Positions 1-6,320 of a stretch of DNA of 15,978 bases are shown here, piece by piece. The notes under the pieces are model-generated. The model made no database searches. It saw only the letters and a program-made list of their open reading frames with translations, and was not told the DNA's origin. Positions within the stretch are counted from its first letter, which is position 1. Every line of letters starts with the position of its first letter. Source of the stretch: Bacilli bacterium (GTDB taxonomy: Bacteria; Bacillota_I; Bacilli_A; RFN20; CAG-826); contig JAKSVY010000037.1 in the NCBI GenBank assembly GCA_024413875.1, positions 1 to 15,978 on the forward strand, in the 5' to 3' direction. The position numbers and the translations under genes were made by a program.

Positions 1-281
1 ATAAGAACACCAAAGATGATCATGATGACCATTAATAATGTCCAACCAAAGACAATGATAACGACACCAATTACAAGGTTTACAATGCCTTCCACTAATC
101 TCTTGTTAACAATACCTAAGATACCGAAGACGATAAATAAAACACCTAAAACTGTTAAAGCAATTTGAATTGCAAGACCTAAGATGCCTGCCTTGAAAAC
201 AATGAATAATACGCCAATGATTAAGTATGCTAAAGCAATAATAAGAGAGTTAAGTTGTTTCTTTTCTAATTTTTTTGCCAT
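1..281 (-). CDS. Small multi-pass membrane protein, 3' end outside window
   Basis: At least 93 codons are visible, starting at an ATG (281-279) preceded by a strong AGGAGG ribosome site at about 288-293; the frame stays open to the window edge, so the C-terminus is missing. After a short basic start (MAKKLEKKQ) almost everything is hydrophobic: about residues 11-30, 31-58 and 62-93 look like membrane segments, rich in Ile, Val, Leu and Gly, with VLFIVFGILG-type glycine-spaced helices. This resembles DUF308/HdeD-like small membrane proteins built from repeated hairpins, but no catalytic motif is visible and the assignment rests on general character only. It diverges from the 5'-nucleotidase gene, so it belongs to a separate transcript running leftwards. 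Confidence 0.8.
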   Translation of the reverse strand, partial: MAKKLEKKQLNSLIIALAYLIIGVLFIVFKAGILGLAIQIALTVLGVLFIVFGILGIVNKRLVEGIVNLVIGVVIIVFGWTLLMVIMIIFGVL

Positions 282-424
282 GTTTGTTCCTCCTTTTAGC
301 GTGCTACATTTTAATTATTTGTTTATAAAAAACAAGTACGTAATTTTTTAACATCTTGTGTTTTGTTACATTTGTATAGTTTTATATCTAATTTTTCAAT
401 ATTACATATTAGTAAAATTTTATT

Positions 425-445
425 TATAATATGTATCCATAGGAG
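425..445 (+). promoter_or_regulatory. -10 box and ribosome site of the 5'-nucleotidase gene
   Basis: A perfect TATAAT lies at 425-430 and AGGAG at 441-445, 7 bases before the ATG at 453. No good -35 hexamer is visible at 16-18 bases upstream. If this -10 is used, the leader is only about 16 bases. The rest of the 171-base divergent gap (282-452) is AT-rich with no other clear element. Confidence 0.4.
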
Positions 446-452
446 ATTTTAA

Positions 453-2111
453 ATGAAAAAATTTCTACCAATATTATCATTATTCGCTATTGCATTAAGT
501 GGATGTAAAGTAATTAATTCAGGATATCACCCAAGTTCAGGTGATACTAGCCCTAACACAGGTTCCAACACTAATACTGGTACATCAACAGATACTGGAA
601 CAAGTGATACGAATACTAATACCCAAACAACTGATACCTCTACCGAAAGAACCGGCACGGTTGAAGTTAAATTAGCGGGCATTAATGATTTCCATGGTCA
701 TATTGAAGAAGAAGGTAATATTGTTGGTCTTGCTAAAATGGCAACATATATTAAAAGCAAAAAGAGCGAAGGTGCTTTAGTGTTAAATTCAGGCGATATG
801 TGGCAAGAAACATTCTTGGCAAGTGAATGTAAGGGAACAATTATCTCAAAAGCATTCAGAACTTCTGGTGTTGATGTTAATACATTAGGTAATCATGACT
901 TTGACTGGGGTGTTGACGCTATTAGATTAAATGAACAAGCTGAATATTTTGGTGAATTAACACTAGGTGCAAACATTATGTCTTATCCTAAGAATGGTAA
1001 TTCTTGGACAAAGGCTGATTTAGGAAAAGAATATAAAACATTTGTCCTTAATGAAGGCACAGATAAAGAAGTTAAGGTTGGTGTTGTTGGAATTATTGGC
1101 AAAGATCAATTAACCTCTATCACTTCTAAGTTTGTCGAAGATTATGTCTTCCTCGAACATAACCAAGTAATTAAAGATGTTTCTACTAAACTTAGAAAAC
1201 AAGAAGGTTGTGATATCGTTGTTGCGAGTTGCCATACCCCTGCTAATCAATTAGATGACTCACTCTTTGATAAAGACAGCAACGGAAAAAGAAAATATAT
1301 TGATGCTGCATTCTGTGCTCACGATCATTCTTTATATTCAAGCTCAGTTAATGGCGCGCCAGTAATTGAGGCTCAATCTTATGGTAAATATGGAGCGGAA
1401 GTCTCTTTAACATTTAACCTTGATACAGGTAAAGTTGAAGATAGCAGCTATAAAAACGTTCAACTATCTTCTTTAAAATTAAAGGAAGATCCTGAAGTAA
1501 AAGCTGATGTTGATGCGCTTGTTAAAGAATGTGGCGAAAAAGGCGATACAGTATATGGAACAGTTACAAGCTACTTCTCTAAAGATAACATTGGAAGATG
1601 GCAAGCCCAATGTGCCGCTGAAAAGGCAAGTGAATTAGGTGTTAATGTTGATTACGTTATTGTTAACAGTGCACGTGCATATTTACAAAGCGGAACTGTT
1701 AACCATTATAAGATGTATGAAACTCATCCATTTGTTAATGATTTATATGTTGTAAGAGTTTCTATGTCTGATGTATATGGAGAAATCTATAATTACTCAA
1801 ACCCATTCTATAGAGTTACCAAGAACGCTCTTGAAGATAATAGAAATAAATATGTAACTATCCTTGTATATAACTACTTGTTATTCCATGTATCAGTAAA
1901 TAATGATACTTATGAAAAGAAATATAATTACTTCTATAGTTTAAATACAAGCGGAGAAGTACCAACCTTATTTACTGATAACCTAGGAAATAAACTTAAT
2001 GTTCTTGATTTAACAATTAAAGATTTACAAAAGAAAGGCACAATCGATCCTGCTAACTATGAGCAAAATAGTTGGCGTAACTCAAAGGATTTATTAACTG
2101 CTGCTCAATAA
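453..2111 (+). CDS. Lipoprotein 5'-nucleotidase / metallophosphatase family
   Basis: Predicted surface lipoprotein of 552 residues that would dephosphorylate nucleotides outside the membrane. Residues 1-18 form a lipoprotein signal ending in LSGC (Cys18 acylated). A Ser/Thr/Asn/Gly/Asp-rich spacer follows (about 22-66), tethering the catalytic part. The metallophosphatase motifs appear in order: NDFHGH (Asp79, His81), NSGD (Asp115), LGNHDFDWG (Asn147, His148), ASCH (His261) and AHDH (290, 292). The last is usually GHxH, so Gly is replaced by Ala. The C-terminal 5'-nucleotidase domain (about 365-552) has NSARAYLQSG where the family normally has NSGGIR, plus a THPFVNDLYVVRV stretch typical of the fold. 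SD AGGAG sits 7 bases before the ATG. It converges on the endonuclease I gene, suggesting a joint role in extracellular nucleic acid salvage. Substrate (nucleotide, 2',3'-cyclic nucleotide or other phosphoester) cannot be fixed from sequence. Confidence 0.88.
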   Translation: MKKFLPILSLFAIALSGCKVINSGYHPSSGDTSPNTGSNTNTGTSTDTGTSDTNTNTQTTDTSTERTGTVEVKLAGINDFHGHIEEEGNIVGLAKMATYIKSKKSEGALVLNSGDMWQETFLASECKGTIISKAFRTSGVDVNTLGNHDFDWGVDAIRLNEQAEYFGELTLGANIMSYPKNGNSWTKADLGKEYKTFVLNEGTDKEVKVGVVGIIGKDQLTSITSKFVEDYVFLEHNQVIKDVSTKLRKQEGCDIVVASCHTPANQLDDSLFDKDSNGKRKYIDAAFCAHDHSLYSSSVNGAPVIEAQSYGKYGAEVSLTFNLDTGKVEDSSYKNVQLSSLKLKEDPEVKADVDALVKECGEKGDTVYGTVTSYFSKDNIGRWQAQCAAEKASELGVNVDYVIVNSARAYLQSGTVNHYKMYETHPFVNDLYVVRVSMSDVYGEIYNYSNPFYRVTKNALEDNRNKYVTILVYNYLLFHVSVNNDTYEKKYNYFYSLNTSGEVPTLFTDNLGNKLNVLDLTIKDLQKKGTIDPANYEQNSWRNSKDLLTAAQ

Positions 2112-2116
2112 AAATA

Positions 2117-2140
2117 AAGGCCACTCATAAGAGTGGCTTT
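2117..2140. terminator. Bidirectional terminator between convergent genes
   Basis: A 10-bp stem (2117-2126 with 2131-2140, core GCCACTC/GAGTGGC) closes a 4-base ATAA loop. On the + strand it is followed by AATTTATTTTTTC, and on the - strand by TATTTTATT. It sits 5 bases after the 5'-nucleotidase stop and 3 bases from the endonuclease stop, so it can end both transcripts. Confidence 0.85.
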
Positions 2141-2143
2141 AAT

Positions 2144-3577
2144 TTATTTTTTCTTCTTGCTAGAAGATGATTTTTTAGAGGATGATGATTTGCTGCTTGA
2201 TGACTTTTTATTTGAAGATACAGTAGTAATTTTTACCTTACCCTTCTTAGTTACTTTAACTTTTGCTTTGCCTTTGCTAATAGCAACAATAAGGACAATA
2301 ACAAAGATAATAGCAATTATAACAATAGCAACTGCAACAATAATTCTTACAGTTGGATCTTCAATGAATCCTAGTACCGATTCAAGGAAGTCGCCATTAT
2401 TACCTGTTGGTTCAACATATTCATTTCCAACATTCATTGCATCAGATGCTGGTTTAGCGTAGTTTTCACCACTATAGTAAGTTCCATCTTCATTCCAAAT
2501 AAGGTCTACCCAAGTTGGGAAATCAATGAATGGATTTCTGTTGTGTTGGAAGTTGTTATAAACAAGATTGTTTCTATGTGTTTCATAAGCATCAACATTA
2601 TCAAGTCTATTCCATTGGATAATATCTGAGATAACTCCGTATGGAGCAGCATTCTTTGATGTTGAGCAATCAAATCCACTTGATGAATCAATAACGTGAT
2701 TTACAAGTTCAAGATTTGGTTCAGCCTTTGTTGGTTGAGCGTCTGAACCAATGTAGTTATATCTTGCAACCATGTAGAATAACGCTCTTGCGATATCGCC
2801 TTTATCAGCGTCTTGAGGTTCGAAGACCATATCAACTTCATCGCCAGCATGTGTGACCTTTTGTGGGCCTCTTTTATTGCCTTTTAAGTAATCTTGAGGA
2901 GCACTGTATTTATTAGTGGCAACATTACCATATGAATAAGCATTATGTGCTGCTGAGTTAACACTTGGGTTAGCAGCTACTAAATGGTGAAGGTCTGTAC
3001 CAGCACCTGTTACAACATCATCACCTTCAAGACCAAATCCATGTGATTTAGCCCAAATATGTTCTTTATCAAATGATACACGGCTTGCGCCATCTTCTTT
3101 ATGTTTGATTGGATGTTCTTTTTGATAATCTCTATCTACATAATAATGGAAGATATATGGGTTTTCTTTTGTATCAAACTTATAATTTGTGATTGTGTTA
3201 TTAGAAGCATTATATGTTCCATATGTGCTACTAATTGTTGAAGCTGGAGATGCTTCCCAGTTTCTATCAGAAATTAAATAGATTGCTCCAATTCCTGTTG
3301 AGCCAGTTCCATAGTCATAGAAAGTATTATCTTTCGCTAATACGGTTTTTAAGTTCTTTAATAAATTAGCACCTCTTAATTCACTTGGATCAAGGCTATC
3401 TAATGATGAATAGTAACCTCTAACTTCAGATTCAGTATTATCATTAAGATAAATAGTTGTTGGAAGCCCACCTGCCGCATTAACTGTAATAGTCTTATTT
3501 GCGACTGGTAAAGCTACCAAAGAAACAAGAGATAAACTCGTTAATAAAGATAAACGTTTAATAAATGCATTTTTCAT
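2144..3577 (-). CDS. Membrane-anchored extracellular endonuclease I
   Basis: Predicted secreted nuclease of the endonuclease I (EndA/NucM, beta-beta-alpha metal) family, 477 residues. An N-terminal signal peptide (about 1-35) precedes the catalytic region. Family motifs are DKEHIWAKSHGF (Glu172, His173), TDLHHLVAANPSVNSAAHN (194-212), FEPQDADKGDIARALFYM (252-269) and HNRNPFIDFP (345-354). Bacterial relatives usually end near the last motif. Here a linker leads to a membrane helix (about 409-433) and a basic low-complexity tail made almost only of Ser and Lys (455-477). By the positive-inside rule the nuclease faces outward and the tail the cytoplasm. SD GAAAGGA (3586-3592) is 8 bases before the ATG and one base past the stop of the upstream hydrolase (16-base gap), so the two are probably cotranscribed. 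With the convergent 5'-nucleotidase it suggests DNA/RNA scavenging. DNA versus RNA preference is unknown. Confidence 0.93.
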   Translation of the reverse strand: MKNAFIKRLSLLTSLSLVSLVALPVANKTITVNAAGGLPTTIYLNDNTESEVRGYYSSLDSLDPSELRGANLLKNLKTVLAKDNTFYDYGTGSTGIGAIYLISDRNWEASPASTISSTYGTYNASNNTITNYKFDTKENPYIFHYYVDRDYQKEHPIKHKEDGASRVSFDKEHIWAKSHGFGLEGDDVVTGAGTDLHHLVAANPSVNSAAHNAYSYGNVATNKYSAPQDYLKGNKRGPQKVTHAGDEVDMVFEPQDADKGDIARALFYMVARYNYIGSDAQPTKAEPNLELVNHVIDSSSGFDCSTSKNAAPYGVISDIIQWNRLDNVDAYETHRNNLVYNNFQHNRNPFIDFPTWVDLIWNEDGTYYSGENYAKPASDAMNVGNEYVEPTGNNGDFLESVLGFIEDPTVRIIVAVAIVIIAIIFVIVLIVAISKGKAKVKVTKKGKVKITTVSSNKKSSSSKSSSSKKSSSSKKKK

Positions 3578-3593
3578 ATATTATTTCCTTTCA

Positions 3594-4547
3594 TTATCGA
3601 TCAAAGTTAACGCTCTTTAAGAAATCTGACATTGCTTCAGAATACCTTTCAGTATCAAAGATATAACTAATCCCGTGAGTAGCGTCTGGGAAAGAATAAA
3701 ATTTCTTAAATCCAGATGCTGCTTCATAATTTTCTTTACCCATTTCAAATGGAACAACTTGGTCTTTTTCTCCATGGAAGAAAATAATTGGAAGTTTATT
3801 CTTTTTAAGAGCCTTTGTAACTTCACCTTTATTTAAGTTCATATGTCCATAAAGGAATGAACCAATAACAACTAATGGATAGAAAATAAATACAGGAAGT
3901 CCTCTTTGTTTGATATTAAGTTTGATTTCTCTTTTAACACTGCTATAACCGCAGTCACAAATAATACATCTAACATTACTTGGTAAATCTAACGCTGATG
4001 CTAACGCAACAGTTGAACTACCCATTGATACACCGCATAAAGCAATAGGAGTATCTTCACCTTGATCTTTTTTAACAAAATCAATCCAAGATAAAACGTC
4101 ACTTTGTTCTTTAATACCAAAGGTAATAACGTGCCCATCAGAGAAACAATGTGATCTTTGACTTACAAGCAAGACATTAAATCCACACCTTCTTGCTTCT
4201 TGGAATCCACCACAAACATCAGAATATAAACAAGAACGATATCCGTGGAAGAAAATCATTGTAGGAGCGTTCTTATCATAGATGTAATAATTACCTCTAA
4301 GAGTTAATCCATCATATGATTTAGTTTCTACTTTAACAAAAGATTCTTTTTCAAGTTTCGCTAATAACTCTTTTGTGAAAGGTTCAAATTTATCTGGCAC
4401 AAGTCTTTTAGCAAAGTACTTAGGGTCAGTAATTTTCTTTTCATCTGGGTTATAAAAACAAATCCTATAAGCAACAAAAGATCCAACAAGAATGAAAAGA
4501 AGGAACAAAGTTGCAATAACGATTAATACTATGTAAATTGGTTTCAT
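3594..4547 (-). CDS. Membrane-anchored alpha/beta-hydrolase
   Basis: Serine hydrolase of the alpha/beta fold, 317 residues. One N-terminal membrane helix (about 4-27) with no cleavage site is followed by a soluble domain; orientation is not certain. Hallmarks are the oxyanion-hole motif FFHGYRS (99-105), the nucleophile elbow GVSMGSS with Ser174, the acid in HGEKDQVVP (Asp262) and the base in ATHG (His291), so the triad is complete. It resembles the YqkD/FrsA-like peptidase S9-type 'alpha/beta hydrolase' group of Firmicutes, whose substrates are mostly unknown (esters, acyl groups or peptides). There is no Shine-Dalgarno before the ATG; instead a TACAAT box ends 6 bases upstream, suggesting a leaderless transcript. 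It is the first gene of a pair with endonuclease I. Confidence 0.88.
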   Translation of the reverse strand: MKPIYIVLIVIATLFLLFILVGSFVAYRICFYNPDEKKITDPKYFAKRLVPDKFEPFTKELLAKLEKESFVKVETKSYDGLTLRGNYYIYDKNAPTMIFFHGYRSCLYSDVCGGFQEARRCGFNVLLVSQRSHCFSDGHVITFGIKEQSDVLSWIDFVKKDQGEDTPIALCGVSMGSSTVALASALDLPSNVRCIICDCGYSSVKREIKLNIKQRGLPVFIFYPLVVIGSFLYGHMNLNKGEVTKALKKNKLPIIFFHGEKDQVVPFEMGKENYEAASGFKKFYSFPDATHGISYIFDTERYSEAMSDFLKSVNFDR

Positions 4548-4553
4548 AGCAAT

Positions 4554-4581
4554 ATTGTAATCGTAAATAATGAATAGACAA
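4554..4581 (-). promoter_or_regulatory. Promoter of the hydrolase-endonuclease pair, apparently leaderless
   Basis: On the - strand TTGTCT (4581-4576), a 16-base spacer and TACAAT (4559-4554) form a reasonable housekeeping promoter. Only 6 bases separate the -10 from the ATG at 4547, so transcription should begin at or next to the A of the start codon. The bases before the ATG contain no purine-rich ribosome site. Confidence 0.55.
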
Positions 4582-4600
4582 ATATTTTTATCTAAAAATA

Positions 4601-4609
4601 TGGTAAAAT
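4601..4609 (+). promoter_or_regulatory. Extended -10 promoter of the DUF1294 pair
   Basis: TGGTAAAAT is an extended -10 (TGn plus TAAAAT at 4604-4609). No convincing -35 is present, which an extended -10 can tolerate. The leader would be about 18 bases, carrying the ribosome site AAAGGAAG at 4621-4628 before the ATG at 4634. It is divergent from the hydrolase promoter within an 86-base gap. Confidence 0.5.
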
Positions 4610-4633
4610 AATCAAAAATAAAAGGAAGTAATT

Positions 4634-4939
4634 ATGACATATCATCAAATATTATTAATCGGTTATGCTGCCTATTTAGTTCTTATGTCTTTTGTCACAA
4701 TGATTATGTTTATAAAAGATAAGAAGATGGCGGTTAATAACGGAAACGAAGTTCGCATTAAAGAAAAAACATTATTAGGCCTTGTTTGTTTTGGAGGGGC
4801 TATCGGAGGATTCCTTGGAAGACTTATTGCGCATCACAAAACTAACAAAGGATATTTCTCATTCACAATTTATTTATCACTTCTACTTCAATTAGGTGTT
4901 CTTGCCTTAATTGCTGTAAGAGCGATCGGTCTTTTCTAG
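4634..4939 (+). CDS. DUF1294 family membrane protein
   Basis: Small integral membrane protein of 101 residues with about three hydrophobic segments (5-27, 47-64, 77-99). It carries the DUF1294 signature in order: FIKDKKMAVNNG (26-37), the RIKEKTLL stretch (41-48), the glycine-rich GGAIGGFLGR (54-63) and HHKTNKGYF (67-75). Length and motif order match the family. No biochemical function is established. The SD is AAAGGAAG, 5 bases before the ATG. Its TAG stop overlaps the AGGAGG ribosome site of the next gene, so the two are very likely translated from one message. Confidence 0.88.
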   Translation: MTYHQILLIGYAAYLVLMSFVTMIMFIKDKKMAVNNGNEVRIKEKTLLGLVCFGGAIGGFLGRLIAHHKTNKGYFSFTIYLSLLLQLGVLALIAVRAIGLF

Positions 4940-4950
4940 GAGGTAAACAC

Positions 4951-5181
4951 ATGAAAAACGATAACAAAACATCCTTAGAAAAATCACACTCAAAATCTAG
5001 TAACGCTAAGTTAACACTTCTTTGTTTCTTAGCAACTGTATTCTCTTCTGCTACATTTGTAGGATTCACTATGCTAAACGGAGTCTTAGATAAGATGGGC
5101 TACATCTATCTAGGTGTCGCAGTAGGGTCACTTATCATCTCAATCCTTTGCATCTTAGGATTAAGCAAATTCACAAGATAA
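4951..5181 (+). CDS. Small two-helix membrane protein, function unknown
   Basis: 76 residues that I do not recognise. The first 19 residues are polar and basic (Lys, Ser, Asn-rich, without a signal sequence), followed by two hydrophobic segments at about 20-43 and 52-72 separated by a short LDKMG turn, and a basic end (SKFTR). This suggests a helical hairpin with both ends in the cytoplasm. It is translated from a perfect AGGAGG (4938-4943), 7 bases before the ATG, whose first two bases are part of the upstream TAG stop. That gives strong evidence of a real gene coupled to the DUF1294 protein. A terminator follows directly. Confidence 0.8.
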   Translation: MKNDNKTSLEKSHSKSSNAKLTLLCFLATVFSSATFVGFTMLNGVLDKMGYIYLGVAVGSLIISILCILGLSKFTR

Positions 5182-5184
5182 AAG

Positions 5185-5209
5185 AAAATCGCCGCGATGG
5201 CGATTTTTT
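5185..5209. terminator. Bidirectional terminator
   Basis: A 9-bp stem, AAAATCGCC (5185-5193) with GGCGATTTT (5199-5207), closes a 5-base loop and continues into a T-run on the + strand. On the - strand the tail is TTTCTTTTATC. It serves the small membrane protein gene and the convergent diguanylate cyclase gene, whose stops lie 4 and 12 bases away. Confidence 0.85.
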
Positions 5210-5220
5210 GTTAAATAAAG

Positions 5221-6273
5221 TTATTGTTTATAAACCGCAACTGTTCCCTTTTGGGTGTTCTTTGCTTCATATAATGCGCTATCAACGCATTTAATAATAT
5301 GTCCAGAAGATGAACCATTTTCAATTTGGTAAATACCCGCTGTAACTGAAACATGGACTTCACCAAAATGTTCTTTTAATTCAGCGTTAATTTGCTTGAA
5401 CGAATCTCTAATAGTGCCTGTTGTAAATGTTGTAATAATGATGAATTCATCACCACCATAACGGAAACAGTCTTTACCAAATTCTCTTTGGATTAATTCA
5501 GCAATTTTAACTAATGCTTCATCACCAATACGGTGTCCATGTTCATCGTTAATCTTTTTAAAGTTATCGCAGTCTAACATAACAATGTTAAATAAATCAC
5601 GACCCTTAGATACTTCTTCTAAACGATCATCTAAAGCGCCTCTATTGAATAACTTAGTAAGTCCATCTTTTGTAGATGACTCTAAAAGAGTTCGTTCAAG
5701 TAAGAAGTTCTTTTTAGAAACTCTATAACCCAAGATAGAGACAAGAATAATCATAACAAGGCTTACTATAAGATTACCTGTATATCCTACTAAATATTTG
5801 CCTTTTGTTACATTCGCGTACACTCCAAGGATAATCATACCAATTGAAGTAATTGTAGTGTTCAATGCAAAGTGAATTCTTAAGAAGAATGGAAGTGAGA
5901 ACATAACTGTAATAAATACAATTGGATATTCAATAAATGTAGAGGCTTTATTCATAATGTCTAATAAAGAAATTGTAAAAGCCCATATAGAAATCAAGGT
6001 GTCATATATATGAATGAACCAAGGAAGTATTGCTTTGAAATATTTATGTTTCTTAAAGCATGTACAGAAGATAATGACCACTACTGTTGCAACAAATAAA
6101 ACAATGTATGAAATCAAATAAGCATTGTCAAAAGTAGTTCTGCTCTTTTCAACAATGTTTAAGATAGCAAAAACAACTTCGAAAATAGCAATCGCGAACG
6201 CTCCTATTGCAACTAGTACTTCGGACCTTTCGTAATTTCTACAAGTATATTCTTCATACTCTCTTCTATTCAT
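5221..6273 (-). CDS. Membrane diguanylate cyclase (GGDEF domain)
   Basis: Makes cyclic di-GMP from two GTP. The 350-residue protein has an N-terminal membrane region with about six hydrophobic segments (roughly 19-40, 51-72, 80-104, 115-132, 138-155, 163-184), then a GGDEF domain (about 195-348). The active-site signature RYGGDEF (271-277) is intact, as is the metal/substrate stretch around Asp234 to Asp251 (MLDCDNFKKINDEHGHRIGD), so the enzyme should be active. The RxxD inhibitory site expected 4-7 residues before Arg271 is absent (Glu264 and Lys267 there), so product inhibition through that site is unlikely. No EAL or HD-GYP domain or other signalling gene is in the window. The gene lies 47 bases downstream of the GH30 gene with no terminator between, so it may be read from the GH30 promoter as well as its own. 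No Shine-Dalgarno precedes the ATG. Confidence 0.93.
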   Translation of the reverse strand: MNRREYEEYTCRNYERSEVLVAIGAFAIAIFEVVFAILNIVEKSRTTFDNAYLISYIVLFVATVVVIIFCTCFKKHKYFKAILPWFIHIYDTLISIWAFTISLLDIMNKASTFIEYPIVFITVMFSLPFFLRIHFALNTTITSIGMIILGVYANVTKGKYLVGYTGNLIVSLVMIILVSILGYRVSKKNFLLERTLLESSTKDGLTKLFNRGALDDRLEEVSKGRDLFNIVMLDCDNFKKINDEHGHRIGDEALVKIAELIQREFGKDCFRYGGDEFIIITTFTTGTIRDSFKQINAELKEHFGEVHVSVTAGIYQIENGSSSGHIIKCVDSALYEAKNTQKGTVAVYKQ

Positions 6274-6282
6274 AGTTTTATA

Positions 6283-6310
6283 AATATATCATAATTTATA
6301 ATTTATACAA
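6283..6310 (-). promoter_or_regulatory. Possible near-leaderless promoter of the diguanylate cyclase gene
   Basis: On the - strand TTGTAT (6310-6305), a 16-base spacer and TATATT (6288-6283) precede the ATG at 6273 by 9 bases, which would leave a leader of about 3 bases. The region is almost pure A+T, so chance matches are likely and the call is weak. No ribosome site is present. Confidence 0.3.
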
Positions 6311-6320
6311 ATTCTAATTA

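Noticed and set aside
2133..2462. Open frame on the + strand rich in Asp, Leu and Phe opposite the endonuclease tail.
   Set aside because: It is the antisense reading of the low-complexity Ser/Lys tail and membrane helix codons, starts inside the terminator and has no ribosome site of its own.
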